Assembly: GCA_910587465.1 (NCBI GenBank)
Contig: CAJUMS010000003.1
Location: 1 to 64,000, forward strand
Direction of reading: 5' to 3'
Origin: an uncultured Oscillospiraceae bacterium
GTDB lineage: Bacteria; Bacillota; Clostridia; Oscillospirales; Ruminococcaceae
DNA: 64,000 nt
This document shows, piece after piece, positions 34,755 to 43,912 of this stretch. The position numbers and the translations under genes were made by a program. The notes beneath the pieces were generated by a model. The model was not told the origin of the DNA. It was given only the letters and a program-made list of their open reading frames with translations, and searched no databases. The stretch's first letter is position 1. Every line of letters begins with the position of its first letter.

Positions 34755-35258
34755 TTACAAAATATATGTGATAACCATATTTTCCTCAAGTGTCATTTTC
34801 ATATCAATGAGACGCTGATTTTCACTTCCGCGGAACGGAAGTGAAAATGTTTTGCGTTCTTCAATAAAACGCCCGTCAACCAATACGTCGATTATCGACA
34901 TCAGCTTTCCGACATAGTACTCGCTCTCAGCCATTTTCCACAACTCTTTCATCGTCCAGCCGGTGTAACACCATATATCATACCCATGTTCTTTAAAGCG
35001 TTTGCCAAGCTCGTAAAGCTCCTTAGCCTGCGAAAACGGCTCGCCGCCCGAAAACGTTACGCCCTTGTTGAGCGGGTCGTCAACGCACTCACGAAACAGC
35101 TCGTCCGTATCGACTATCCGCCCGCTCTCAAAATCATGCGTCTGCGGATTGTGACAGCCCGGACAGTTGTGCGGACATCCTTGCACAAAAACCGTATATC
35201 TGAACCCGGGACCGTCAACGATAGACTCCGAAACCGTCCCCGAAATACGTATATCCAT
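34755..35258 (-). CDS. nrdG: anaerobic ribonucleotide reductase activating enzyme
   Basis: Start at 35258 follows TTGGAGGATACT. The 167-aa radical-SAM protein has CPHNCPGC (CxxxCxxC) in the context VFVQGCPHNCPGCHNPQTH, the GGEP motif (FSGGEPFSQ) and the conserved FRGSENQRLID near the C-terminus. It generates the glycyl radical on NrdD using S-adenosylmethionine and a [4Fe-4S] cluster. It lies 54 bp downstream of nrdD in the same operon, with a hairpin between them. A perfect 13-bp inverted repeat lies inside the coding sequence at 34818-34848. Confidence 0.93.
   Translation of the reverse strand: MDIRISGTVSESIVDGPGFRYTVFVQGCPHNCPGCHNPQTHDFESGRIVDTDELFRECVDDPLNKGVTFSGGEPFSQAKELYELGKRFKEHGYDIWCYTGWTMKELWKMAESEYYVGKLMSIIDVLVDGRFIEERKTFSLPFRGSENQRLIDMKMTLEENMVITYIL
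34818..34848. repeat. 13-bp perfect inverted repeat inside nrdG
   Basis: ATTTTCACTTCCG, 5 nt, CGGAAGTGAAAAT. It spans the codons for a conserved FRGSENQ region, so part may be coincidence of codon choice, but a 13-bp perfect stem is rare in coding DNA. Confidence 0.8.
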
Positions 35259-35284
35259 AGTATCCTCCAATAACACACATGGAA

Positions 35285-35306
35285 ACAGCCGCCGTACAGC
35301 GGCTGT
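35285..35306 (-). promoter_or_regulatory. intercistronic hairpin between nrdD and nrdG
   Basis: ACAGCCGC, 6 nt, GCGGCTGT, without a U tract. It may stabilise the nrdD part of the message or tune nrdG expression. Confidence 0.5.
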
Positions 35307-35312
35307 AATATA

Positions 35313-37571
35313 TCACTCTTTAGTAAATCTTCTCGGCCGCTCAATACGGTCAATCTGAACCTCGTCCGCGCGGCGGTGACACATAGGACACTCATCGTCA
35401 ATAATACCAGTAAATCCGCAACAAGGGTCACGGTCAATCGGGTGATTGATCGCGCCGTAGCCTATCCCTTGATCCTTCATATAACGCACCACCTGCTCAA
35501 ACGCGTCTAGGTTTTTCAACGGGTCTCCGTCCAGTTCCACATAACTGATATGCCCTCCGTTCGTCAGCGCGTGATAAGGAGCTTCAATACGTATCTTCTT
35601 AAACGCGCTTATCGGATAATAAACGGGAACATGGAACGAATTCGTGTAATAATCCTTGTCGGTTATCCCCTTGATCTCGCCGTAGTGTTTTCTATCAATG
35701 GCAATAAATCTTCCCGAAAGCCCCTCCGCAGGAGTAGCAAGCAGGCTGAAATTAAGTCCTGTCTTTTCGACCTGGACATCTATCTTTTCACGCATATGAG
35801 TGACTATTTCAAAGCCGAGTTTCTGAGCCTCCTCATTTTCACCGTGATGTACACCGATAAGCGAGACGAGACATTCCGCCAACCCGATAAAGCCTACGGA
35901 CAGTGTACCGTGCTTCAATATCTCACCGATGTTGTCGTTTTCTGAAAGTTTCTCGGAATCTATCCACACGCCCTGTCCCATAAGGAACGGATAATTCTTC
36001 ACCCGTTTTTGACATTGTATCTTAAAACGCTGCAAAAGCTGCTCAAACACCATTTCCATAGTGTCGTCAAGCATTTTGTAGAACCTGTTGATATCGCGGT
36101 TTGCCTCAATACCAAGTCTCGGCAAGTTGATAGTGGTAAAGCTGAGATTTCCCCTGCCCGTTACTATCTCGCGTGATTTGTCGTAATTGTTGCCGATAAC
36201 GCGCGTGCGGCAACCCATATAGGCGATCTCGGTATTATAGTCGCCCTCCTTGTAAAATTGCAGATTGAACGGCGCGTCAATAAAACTGAAATTCGGGAAC
36301 ATTCTCTTAGCCGAAACGCGCATAGCAAGCTTGAAGAGATCGTAATTTGGTTCGCCCTCGTTATAATTTACGCCCTCCTTTACCTTAAAGATGTGAATCG
36401 GGAAAATAGGTGTTTCACCGTTTCCGAGACCGCTCTCGGTCGCGAGCATAACGTTACGCGTCACCATTCTGCCCTCGGGCGAGGTATCCGTGCCGTAATT
36501 TATCGAGGAGAACGGGTTTTGCGCACCCGCACGAGAATTCATTGTGTTAAGGTTATGAATAAGCGCCTCCATTGCCTGATAGGTCGCTCGGTCTGTTTCC
36601 GCCTCGGCGAGTTGCTCAGCCTCATCCTGAAGCTCCGTGAACTTGTCTCCGAACTCCGGAGCGAGTATCTCCCACTCCTTCGCCTTGTAATCGTAATTAT
36701 CCTGTAATCTCGGATACAGACCGAATTCCGTTTCGATCTTCTCTTCGGTCTGCTTCAGATTATCGCGTATCTCGTTGTAGTCCTTTCCGAACGTGTACAA
36801 CACTGCCTTTGCGAGGTTGGTAATATACATTCTTCTAAATGTTTTCTTAACTCCCTCCGCCATTGCGTAGTCAAAATTCGGCACAGACTGACCACCGTGC
36901 TGGTCGTTCTGATTAGACTGAATGGCAATGCAGGCAAGCGCAGCATAGCTTGATATATCGTTCGGCTCACGCAGAAAACCATGACCCGTCGAAAATCCGC
37001 CGTCAAACAGCTTAAGCAGATCGATCTGACAGCAGGTCGTCGTGAGCGTGAGAAAATCAAGATCGTGTATATGGATATCGCCGTTTATATGCGCGTGGGA
37101 ATGTGCCTCGTCGAGCACATACATCTCGTTGAACTGTTTTGCACCCTCGCTTCCGTATTTCAGCATAGTGCCCATAGCGGTATCGCCGTCAATGTTGGCA
37201 TTCTCGCGCTTGATATCACAGTCTGCGGCGGACGAAAACGTCAAATTCTCGTATATCTTCATAAGTGTGGAATCCATCTCTCGGCGTCTTGTACGGTCAG
37301 CACGGTAAAGAATATACGCCTTTGCCGTCTTGGCGTGACCGCCCTCGATCAGAACGCGCTCCACCACATCCTGAACCTCCTCGACTGAGGGATTTCGCCC
37401 GATTATCGTCTCCGACAGCTTCTGGCAAACGTCGTCGGCAAGCTGCATAGCCTCGTTGTAATCGTTTCCGCCTACCGACTGCGCCGCCTTATAGATGGCC
37501 CCCGCGATCTTTTCGATATTGAACGGAACCTGTCTGCCGTCGCGCTTATTTATCATTGTGATCATTGCCAT
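35313..37571 (-). CDS. nrdD: anaerobic (class III) ribonucleoside-triphosphate reductase
   Basis: The 752-aa protein has an N-terminal ATP-cone (INKRDGRQVPFNIEKIAGAI), the class III body (HINGDIHIHDLDF, TTTCCQIDLLKLF, SQNQNDQHGGQS-like region, VTGRGNLSFTTINLPRLGIE) and a C-terminal Cys-rich part (PCCGFTGIIDDECPMC). It makes dNTPs in anaerobes. The usual end of the family after the zinc site is R-x-x-G-Y-L with the radical glycine; here the protein ends DRIERPRRFTKE and I find no such motif in any frame before nrdG. Start at 37571 follows AAGGAG at 8 nt. Promoter and candidate NrdR box are upstream. Confidence 0.9.
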   Translation of the reverse strand: MAMITMINKRDGRQVPFNIEKIAGAIYKAAQSVGGNDYNEAMQLADDVCQKLSETIIGRNPSVEEVQDVVERVLIEGGHAKTAKAYILYRADRTRRREMDSTLMKIYENLTFSSAADCDIKRENANIDGDTAMGTMLKYGSEGAKQFNEMYVLDEAHSHAHINGDIHIHDLDFLTLTTTCCQIDLLKLFDGGFSTGHGFLREPNDISSYAALACIAIQSNQNDQHGGQSVPNFDYAMAEGVKKTFRRMYITNLAKAVLYTFGKDYNEIRDNLKQTEEKIETEFGLYPRLQDNYDYKAKEWEILAPEFGDKFTELQDEAEQLAEAETDRATYQAMEALIHNLNTMNSRAGAQNPFSSINYGTDTSPEGRMVTRNVMLATESGLGNGETPIFPIHIFKVKEGVNYNEGEPNYDLFKLAMRVSAKRMFPNFSFIDAPFNLQFYKEGDYNTEIAYMGCRTRVIGNNYDKSREIVTGRGNLSFTTINLPRLGIEANRDINRFYKMLDDTMEMVFEQLLQRFKIQCQKRVKNYPFLMGQGVWIDSEKLSENDNIGEILKHGTLSVGFIGLAECLVSLIGVHHGENEEAQKLGFEIVTHMREKIDVQVEKTGLNFSLLATPAEGLSGRFIAIDRKHYGEIKGITDKDYYTNSFHVPVYYPISAFKKIRIEAPYHALTNGGHISYVELDGDPLKNLDAFEQVVRYMKDQGIGYGAINHPIDRDPCCGFTGIIDDECPMCHRRADEVQIDRIERPRRFTKE

Positions 37572-37590
37572 TATAATTGCTCCTTAATCT

Positions 37591-37606
37591 CACTACATAT
37601 TGTACT
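37591..37606. promoter_or_regulatory. candidate NrdR box
   Basis: CACTACATATTGTACT resembles the NrdR consensus (ACACTATATATAGTGT-like) and a second, weaker CTATTATATAG lies with its centre 31 bp away (37624-37634), the usual spacing of tandem NrdR boxes. The second overlaps the -10 box. Confidence 0.45.
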
Positions 37607-37625
37607 ATTTATACAACATATTTCT

Positions 37626-37654
37626 ATTATATAGTATTTTGATACTTTTGTCAA
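37626..37654 (-). promoter_or_regulatory. consensus sigma-A promoter of nrdDG
   Basis: Minus strand TTGACA (37654-37649), 17 nt, TATAAT (37631-37626). Confidence 0.9.
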
Positions 37655-37766
37655 GGTAGTTTTGCCAAAATCCGAAAATTTTTTTAAACCAATTCAAGTA
37701 GATAAATTCCAACTTCCTGCAATTTGCATTTCAAAACAATGCATACATTTTTTCTAAGAAAAGAAA

Positions 37767-37792
37767 AGACATTCGACTTTACCCGAATGTCT
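37767..37792 (-). terminator. terminator of the 37818-38189 gene
   Basis: AGACATTCG/CGAATGTCT stem with an 8-nt loop, followed on the minus strand by TTTCTTTTC. Confidence 0.8.
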
Positions 37793-37817
37793 AAAAACCA
37801 TAAATTTACAAATACAT

Positions 37818-38189
37818 TCACACAATAAGCGACTCCAGTTTCTCGACGCTTACAAGGATATCGTTGATAAGAATAGCCGCAAGCGCAATATTGAACGCAT
37901 TGGAAATGCCGATATACGTAGCTTTGGTTCGCTTATGCTTAAGCGTGCCAGCCGCAGCACCAACCCACGCCGCCGAAGCTGCTACCGCAATGACCAACGC
38001 CAGTATACCGCCGAACGCCGTGATCTCGACCTTGAATATACGCGCCAAGACGAGCTCCAGCACGACATCCGTTAGCGGGACGAGCGTCAGCGGAAGCGTG
38101 GCGATAGCCCATTCCTTACGCTTGGACCTGAAAAAAATGATCACAAACAGGATAAAAATTCCCGTGATCGCAATGCATTCAATTGCCAT
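37818..38189 (-). CDS. small multi-pass membrane protein
   Basis: The 123-aa product is mostly hydrophobic with about four membrane segments (residues about 4-19, 30-48, 58-80, 95-112) separated by short basic loops (RSKRKE, KHKRTK). It starts 16 bp after the 48-aa membrane peptide gene and shares its promoter and terminator, so the pair is a small operon. I do not recognise a family. Confidence 0.7.
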   Translation of the reverse strand: MAIECIAITGIFILFVIIFFRSKRKEWAIATLPLTLVPLTDVVLELVLARIFKVEITAFGGILALVIAVAASAAWVGAAAGTLKHKRTKATYIGISNAFNIALAAILINDILVSVEKLESLIV

Positions 38190-38205
38190 AGCACACCTCT
38201 GCTTA

Positions 38206-38352
38206 TCAGAATATTCCCGCGCTTACTACATTGTTGAACGAAATAAAAAATACAACGGCACATATCGCGAGAATAACAACAGCCGTAATAATACTGGTGA
38301 GTAATACCGAGGCGGGTATCTTTTCACGATCCGTTTTTTTTTGTTTTTTCAT
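38206..38352 (-). CDS. 48-aa single-pass membrane peptide
   Basis: Start at 38352 follows GGTGGGGTATTACAAT; an upstream in-frame start lies inside the promoter. The product has a lysine-rich N-terminus (MKKQKKTDREK) and one transmembrane helix (SVLLTSIITAVVILAICAVV). First gene of the two-gene operon with 37818-38189. No family recognised. Confidence 0.65.
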   Translation of the reverse strand: MKKQKKTDREKIPASVLLTSIITAVVILAICAVVFFISFNNVVSAGIF

Positions 38353-38389
38353 ATTGTAATACCCCACCTTAACGTTTTTTAATACTATC

Positions 38390-38418
38390 ATTATAAACTA
38401 TTTTTACCAAAAATGCAA
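38390..38418 (-). promoter_or_regulatory. sigma-A promoter of the two-gene membrane-protein operon
   Basis: Minus strand TTGCAT (38418-38413), 17 nt, TATAAT (38395-38390). Confidence 0.75.
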
Positions 38419-38442
38419 GTACTTACTCAAAAATATAACACT

Positions 38443-39090
38443 CTATCTGAATTCACTGCCGTCCGCGCAGAGTATTTTGGTGCGGACAATTCGTATATGC
38501 TTGATCTCATCGCCCGAAACGTCGCGGTACGCGTTCAGCAGAAGCGCTGGATTGATATTGAAATCATTGCCCGCGGGAAGTCTGAACGTTATCCTCTCCC
38601 CTGCCGTAAGCCCCGAGATAAGCGGCTTAAGGTCTATCTCGGATACGCCCTTTTTGTTCTTCTTTTCGACGATTATTTTCTCACTCTTTGTGAAATCGAG
38701 AAATTTTTCATTGTCAATATCGGAGGTTATCTCATATTCGGCAGTCGTTATGTCAATATTTTTCAGCACGGGTACGGCAGTCTCCACGGCACGAATATCG
38801 AACGGCAGCGCTTTATTTAGCCGTTCTGTAACCTCGCAATGCGGTATCTCCTCCAATAATCGAAAATCCATAGCCTCGCGAACACCCTCCTGCCCTAACG
38901 ACAGCGGAAGCATAAACTGCACATACATATGCGGATTATATCCCTCGGTGTACCATACGGGGAGCTTTGCGCGCTTTATAGCGCCCTGCATTACCCGGTT
39001 AAGGTCAAGGTGCGAGATATATTTTGCGCGGTCGGTCTTGCTGAAAAACACGCGCGTATTAACGGATGGCACGGCAGATATCACCTCCAA
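38443..39090 (-). CDS. TIGR03936-type (DUF2344) radical-SAM-associated protein
   Basis: The 215-aa protein starts TRVFFSKTDRAKYISHLDLN and contains LPVWYTEGYNPHMYVQFMLP and SLGQEGVREAMDFRL, which are diagnostic of the DUF2344 family. The family is almost always encoded next to the TIGR03960 radical-SAM protein, as here, where the two genes overlap by 32 bp. Function is unproven; the pair often sits near rng/rplU-type RNA-processing genes in Clostridia, which suggests a tRNA or rRNA role. Confidence 0.88.
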   Translation of the reverse strand: MEVISAVPSVNTRVFFSKTDRAKYISHLDLNRVMQGAIKRAKLPVWYTEGYNPHMYVQFMLPLSLGQEGVREAMDFRLLEEIPHCEVTERLNKALPFDIRAVETAVPVLKNIDITTAEYEITSDIDNEKFLDFTKSEKIIVEKKNKKGVSEIDLKPLISGLTAGERITFRLPAGNDFNINPALLLNAYRDVSGDEIKHIRIVRTKILCADGSEFR

Positions 39091-40933
39091 CGTTCTTGAT
39101 CACTCCGCAATTGGAACACTGCTCGCGGCAGTTTGGCGTTGTTACTCCCTCATGGGCCTTTTTGTTTTCGTTAATGAAGAACTCGCGGCCGACCAACATA
39201 TTTATATGCGACCACGGAGCGATCTCATCATATTCGCGACGGCGGTTGGCGTAAAAGCTCATTTCAAGTCCGCATTCCGCGAACGCCTCGCGCCATATGT
39301 TCATATTGAAATATTCCTCCCAGCTGTCCAGCTTACAGCCCTTTTTCCACGCCAGATATACCGCCCTGCCTACGCGCCTGTCCGCACGCGCCAAAACGGC
39401 TTCAAGCAGCGAAACGTCATATTTTGACCTCGAGATCGATATCTTTCTGTCGTTCGCGTACTCCATTAGGTGTTTCTGCTTGGCGCGTATTTCCTCCTCG
39501 CTTGCCTGAGGCTCAAACTCGAACGGCGTGAACGGCTTCGGAATAAATGTGCTCACCGAGATGGACACCGAAGGAGCTTTTCCCTTTTTGCGGTCGGGAT
39601 TGGCATAGAACTGCTCAATGACCGCTTTGGCGAGGTCGTAAATGCCCTCAATGTCCTTCTCGGTCTCGGTCGGAAGTCCAAGCATAAAGTACAGCTTGAT
39701 AGCACTGTAACCGCCCTCAAACGCGATCTTCACGCTGTCAAGGACATTCTTCTCGGTAACGTTCTTGTTGATAACGTCGCGCAGACGCTGGGAACCCGCC
39801 TCGGGCGCGAACGTCAGCCCGCTCTTGCGCACGTCGGATATCTCTTTAAGAACTTCCTCACTGAATCTGTCAACACGCAGCGACGGTAGCGAGAGGTTTA
39901 TGCCGTTCTTCGAGGTGTAATCGGTAAGACAGGACAACAGACCCTCGATATCCTTATAGTCGCTTGTGGAAAGCGACGAAAGCGAGACCTCATCGTAGCC
40001 CGTATTTTCACAAAGACAGCGTGTCTGATCAAGAATAGTGGACTTCTGCTTTTCACGAAACGGACGGTAAATAAATCCCGCCTGACAGAACCGGCAGCCG
40101 CGTATACAGCCGCGGAGAACTTCAACGACCGCTCTGTTATGCACGATATCACAGAACGGCACAACAAAACTATCCGGAAAATACGCCTTATCAAGATCGT
40201 GAACTATACGCTTTGTAACGGTTTTCGGAGCGGGCTCCTGCGCGGTTATCGCCTTAACGGTTCCGTCCTCGTTGTATTCAACGTCGTAAAAGCTCGGGAC
40301 GTAAATTCCCTCGAGCTGCGCAGCGCGCTCGAGGAACTCCCGCTTTGAGACGTTTTCCTTTTTGCACCGCTCCATAAGGCGCATAAGCTCAAGGTTGATT
40401 TCCTCGCCATCGCCGATAATGAACAGGTCAATAAAGTCGCAAAGCGGCTCGGCATTGCAAACGCACGGTCCGCCCGCGACAACAAGCGGAGTAAGCTCAT
40501 TACGTTCCTCTGCAAGTACGGGCAGCCCAGCAAGATCTAGCATTTCGAGTATCGTCGTGTAGCAGAGCTCGTACTGTATCGTAAAGCCGATAAAATCAAA
40601 TTCGCGTATCGGGTCAAGGCTCTCGAGCGCGTACAACGGTATTCCGCGCCTGTGCATCTGCTCCTCCATATCGGGCAGCGGCATAAACACACGCTCGCAC
40701 CAGTAATTAGGCACCGCGTTCTTCAAGCCGTAAAGTATCTTCATACCGAGGTGCGACATTCCGATCTCATACGTATCGGGAAAACAAAACGCGAACCTCA
40801 CGTCCACCTTGCTCTTGTCCTTGATGACAGAGCCGACCTCGCCGCCGATATATCTCGCGGGTTTCTGAATATCAAGCAAAAACTCGTCAAGCTTATTCAT
40901 CATTTCAGTGTTTTTATATAAATTATCTGTCAT
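39059..40933 (-). CDS. TIGR03960-family B12-binding-domain radical SAM protein
   Basis: The 624-aa protein has an N-terminal cobalamin-binding-like region (RFAFCFPDTYEIGMSHLGMK), then a radical-SAM domain with the cluster motif CIRGCRFC (CxxxCxxC) in VEVLRGCIRGCRFCQAGFIY, and the ELP3-like fold with FAPEAGSQRLRDVINK and SVSTFIPKPFTPF. The start at 40933 follows AAAGGAAATTTATGGA. It overlaps the DUF2344 gene, its usual partner. Together they are thought to modify RNA or protein, but the substrate is unknown. Confidence 0.9.
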   Translation of the reverse strand: MTDNLYKNTEMMNKLDEFLLDIQKPARYIGGEVGSVIKDKSKVDVRFAFCFPDTYEIGMSHLGMKILYGLKNAVPNYWCERVFMPLPDMEEQMHRRGIPLYALESLDPIREFDFIGFTIQYELCYTTILEMLDLAGLPVLAEERNELTPLVVAGGPCVCNAEPLCDFIDLFIIGDGEEINLELMRLMERCKKENVSKREFLERAAQLEGIYVPSFYDVEYNEDGTVKAITAQEPAPKTVTKRIVHDLDKAYFPDSFVVPFCDIVHNRAVVEVLRGCIRGCRFCQAGFIYRPFREKQKSTILDQTRCLCENTGYDEVSLSSLSTSDYKDIEGLLSCLTDYTSKNGINLSLPSLRVDRFSEEVLKEISDVRKSGLTFAPEAGSQRLRDVINKNVTEKNVLDSVKIAFEGGYSAIKLYFMLGLPTETEKDIEGIYDLAKAVIEQFYANPDRKKGKAPSVSISVSTFIPKPFTPFEFEPQASEEEIRAKQKHLMEYANDRKISISRSKYDVSLLEAVLARADRRVGRAVYLAWKKGCKLDSWEEYFNMNIWREAFAECGLEMSFYANRRREYDEIAPWSHINMLVGREFFINENKKAHEGVTTPNCREQCSNCGVIKNVGGDICRAIR

Positions 40934-40954
40934 TCCATAAATTTCCTTTATTTT

Positions 40955-43870
40955 TTAGCTACGCAGCTTTCTTTCATACCATTCCTGTTTAGTCATAAGC
41001 ACCTGACGCGGTTTAGAGCCCTCATACGGTCCTACAACGCCCATTTTCTCCATTGTGTCGATAATTCGCGCCGCCCTGCCGTAGCCAAGCTTTAAATGGC
41101 GCTGGAGCGCGGATGTGCTCGCCTGCCCCGCCGTAACGACGAATTCTATCGCGTCGTCAAGCTTGTCGTCATGGTCATGGTCGCCGCCGTCATCCGATTC
41201 GGAAATGGAATTCTTGTCGCTTGAGCTTACTATCTCTGCTTGGCGCTCGATCTCTGCCATAATTCCCTCATCGTACTCAGCGCGGAACGTCTGCGTGATA
41301 AACTCCGCAACACGTTCCACCTCGTCGTCTGAAACATAGCAGCCCTGCAAGCGTATCGGTTTCTGAACTCCCACGGGCATGTACAACATATCGCCGTTTC
41401 CAAGCAGCTTTTCCGCTCCGCTCGCGTCCAAAATTACGCGACTGTCGATATTCGAGGAAACCAGCAGCGCTATACGGCTCGGGATATTACCCTTGATAAG
41501 CCCCGTGACCACTTGAACGGTAGGCTTCTGGGTCGCGATAACAAGGTGCATACCCGCTGCTCTCGCCTTTTGCGCGAGACGGACGATACTGTCTTCAACG
41601 TCCTTCGGCGATGCCATCATAAGATCGGCAAGCTCGTCGATAAAGATGACGATATGCGGCATATGCTCCAGCTCGTCGTCATTTTTTGCAATGTCATTAT
41701 AACCATCGATATTGCGCACGTTATTTTCGGAGAACAGCGTGTAACGACGCTCCATTTCCGTAACCGCCCACGCAAGTGCTCCCGCCGCCTTTTTCGGCTC
41801 GGTGACAACGGGTATCAGCAAATGCGGAATACCATTGTACATCATAAATTCGACCTGCTTGGGGTCGACCATTATCAGCCGAACATCATCGGGCGTAGAC
41901 TTCATCAGAATGCTCATTATCAGCGAGTTTACGCACACCGACTTTCCCGAGCCCGTAGTTCCCGCGATAAGCAAATGCGGCATTTTGGTAATGTTACAGG
42001 TAACGGAATGTCCGCTGATATCCTTTCCAAGAACGGTCTCGAGCTTTTTGTCAAACGATTTCTTGAATTCGGGAGTATCCACAAGCTCGCGGAAGAAAAC
42101 CGTGTCCTTGACCTTGTTAGGTATCTCAATACCGACTGCGGGCTTATCGGGAACGGGCGCTATACGCACGCCGCTCACCGCGAGGTTTAACGCCACGTCG
42201 TCCGCGAGATTGGATATCTTGCTTATCTTCACGCCGGGCGCGAGCTGTAATTCATAACGCGTTACGGACGGACCGCGGCTGGCTCCGAGATATGTAGTCT
42301 GCACGCCGAAGCTTTTCAGCGTTTCGACCAGCTTATCCGCGTTGCGGCGTATCTCCACATCAATATCCGCTTGCTGAACAGGCTTTTTTACGGGGTTCAA
42401 CAAGTTCATCGGAGGCAGCGTGTACACCTCCGAAAGCGTGACCTGTCTGTCACCGCTTTTAAATGGCTCACTGCCAAACGAAGCAATCTCGATACTCTGC
42501 TCCGCTTTCTGCGAGGGTGGCTCTACAAAACCCGAATTGCCCTGCAACGGGCGGTTTTCATTGATAATATCGTCAAGGTCAAACGGAAGCTCAGCCTCGT
42601 CAACATCGGAAATATCGTCAACATTATCCACAGTTTCCACGGAAAGCTTGTCCGAATCGGTAACGTCGGTCTTGGGCGCGTCAACAATCTTTGAAACGCG
42701 AGCGGGAACCTTCTCAGCATTGAGTTTGTCCAACGCATCGATTATTGGCACCAGATCCGCGTCGCCATCCTCAAATTTATCGGGAACCGGCGGCTCGGGA
42801 TCGCGCATTATCGGATGGCGCTTCTCCATATACTTTTTCAGTGCCTGCTGATAATCGCGGCTCTCCTGTTTTTGCTCCTCAATAAGTTCCGCGGTCTGTT
42901 CCTGCTCGGGGAGCTTTAAAGACTTCTCCTTTTTGGGTGCCGCCATAGGCTCGGGCATTTCAAATGGTTTCTGCGGTCTTGACGGCTCATCGGAGAGCTT
43001 TCCGACACTGTTTATAACATCGCGCATATCAGCGAGCTTTCTCTCACGCTCGTTCTCCCTTTCGGCTAATTCTATGCGCTGAAGCTGTTCACGGTGGAGC
43101 TGCTCCTCTTGTTGACGCTGTAACCGCTTTTCCTGCTGAATGCGGATATATTCCTCATTGGCAATGGCAGCTTCCTCTCGTCGGCGTTCGTTCTTTTCGG
43201 CGACATTCTCACCGACATTGCGGAAAAATCCCTTTATCCGCGCAAACAGTTCGGGCAGCGGGATATTCACGATAAGCAGCACACACACCAGCACGGCAAT
43301 GATAACAATGATAGTCGCACCCAATCTTCCCAGAAACAGCAGCGGAACGCCCAGTATTATCGCGAAAACACCTCCTCCGCTGAATTCCACACCGTTTTTG
43401 TAAAGGTTTACAAAAACCTCGCCAAAGTTCTCACCGCGTATCTCACCAACGGAAAGTATCTCAACAGCCGCGCACAACATAACTACAAACAGCGATATTC
43501 TGAAAATCGTGAACGCTATGGTATTGTTCGGTTTTCCCGCAGATATCGCAAACGCAGCGTATATCATAAGCGGACCGACCGCGTACGCCGCAAACCCGAA
43601 AAGCCCATGCATAACGTCAAACAGCGCTTTCCACCCCATACTCCCGGGAATGATCGTTAACAGCGTTAAAACAACACCCAGCGCCAGCATTATTACCGAA
43701 CAGATGTGACGGCGGCGCAGACTTCTGCGGAGCGCTTCCTCGCGTATACGCTGCGCCTCCAGTTCCGCAGCTTTTTTGGAGCGCGACTTAGCCGTTGAAG
43801 ATGATTTTGTTCTCCCTGTACTTCCCGCGCTTTTGGTAGTGCCGCGGGAAGTTGTTTTTCTCTCTGCCAT
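40955..43870 (-). CDS. ftsK: DNA translocase FtsK/SpoIIIE
   Basis: The 971-aa protein has a basic Ser/Lys/Thr-rich N-terminus (SSSTAKSRSKKAAELEAQRI), four to five membrane helices (residues about 55-205), a long charged linker with Glu/Gln-rich coiled coil, the RecA-like motor with Walker A GTTGSGKS (near residue 630) and Walker B HIVIFIDELADLM, and the C-terminal gamma winged helix (LQRHLKLGYGRAARIIDTME). It pumps chromosomal DNA through the division or sporulation septum. The neighbourhood (TepA, YlzJ-like, UppP) is the classic one for spoIIIE in Firmicutes. Confidence 0.95.
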   Translation of the reverse strand: MAERKTTSRGTTKSAGSTGRTKSSSTAKSRSKKAAELEAQRIREEALRRSLRRRHICSVIMLALGVVLTLLTIIPGSMGWKALFDVMHGLFGFAAYAVGPLMIYAAFAISAGKPNNTIAFTIFRISLFVVMLCAAVEILSVGEIRGENFGEVFVNLYKNGVEFSGGGVFAIILGVPLLFLGRLGATIIVIIAVLVCVLLIVNIPLPELFARIKGFFRNVGENVAEKNERRREEAAIANEEYIRIQQEKRLQRQQEEQLHREQLQRIELAERENERERKLADMRDVINSVGKLSDEPSRPQKPFEMPEPMAAPKKEKSLKLPEQEQTAELIEEQKQESRDYQQALKKYMEKRHPIMRDPEPPVPDKFEDGDADLVPIIDALDKLNAEKVPARVSKIVDAPKTDVTDSDKLSVETVDNVDDISDVDEAELPFDLDDIINENRPLQGNSGFVEPPSQKAEQSIEIASFGSEPFKSGDRQVTLSEVYTLPPMNLLNPVKKPVQQADIDVEIRRNADKLVETLKSFGVQTTYLGASRGPSVTRYELQLAPGVKISKISNLADDVALNLAVSGVRIAPVPDKPAVGIEIPNKVKDTVFFRELVDTPEFKKSFDKKLETVLGKDISGHSVTCNITKMPHLLIAGTTGSGKSVCVNSLIMSILMKSTPDDVRLIMVDPKQVEFMMYNGIPHLLIPVVTEPKKAAGALAWAVTEMERRYTLFSENNVRNIDGYNDIAKNDDELEHMPHIVIFIDELADLMMASPKDVEDSIVRLAQKARAAGMHLVIATQKPTVQVVTGLIKGNIPSRIALLVSSNIDSRVILDASGAEKLLGNGDMLYMPVGVQKPIRLQGCYVSDDEVERVAEFITQTFRAEYDEGIMAEIERQAEIVSSSDKNSISESDDGGDHDHDDKLDDAIEFVVTAGQASTSALQRHLKLGYGRAARIIDTMEKMGVVGPYEGSKPRQVLMTKQEWYERKLRS

Positions 43871-43912
43871 TTTAATCTTCCTTTATGTAATATTTTCCCT
43901 GAAAAACTGTTT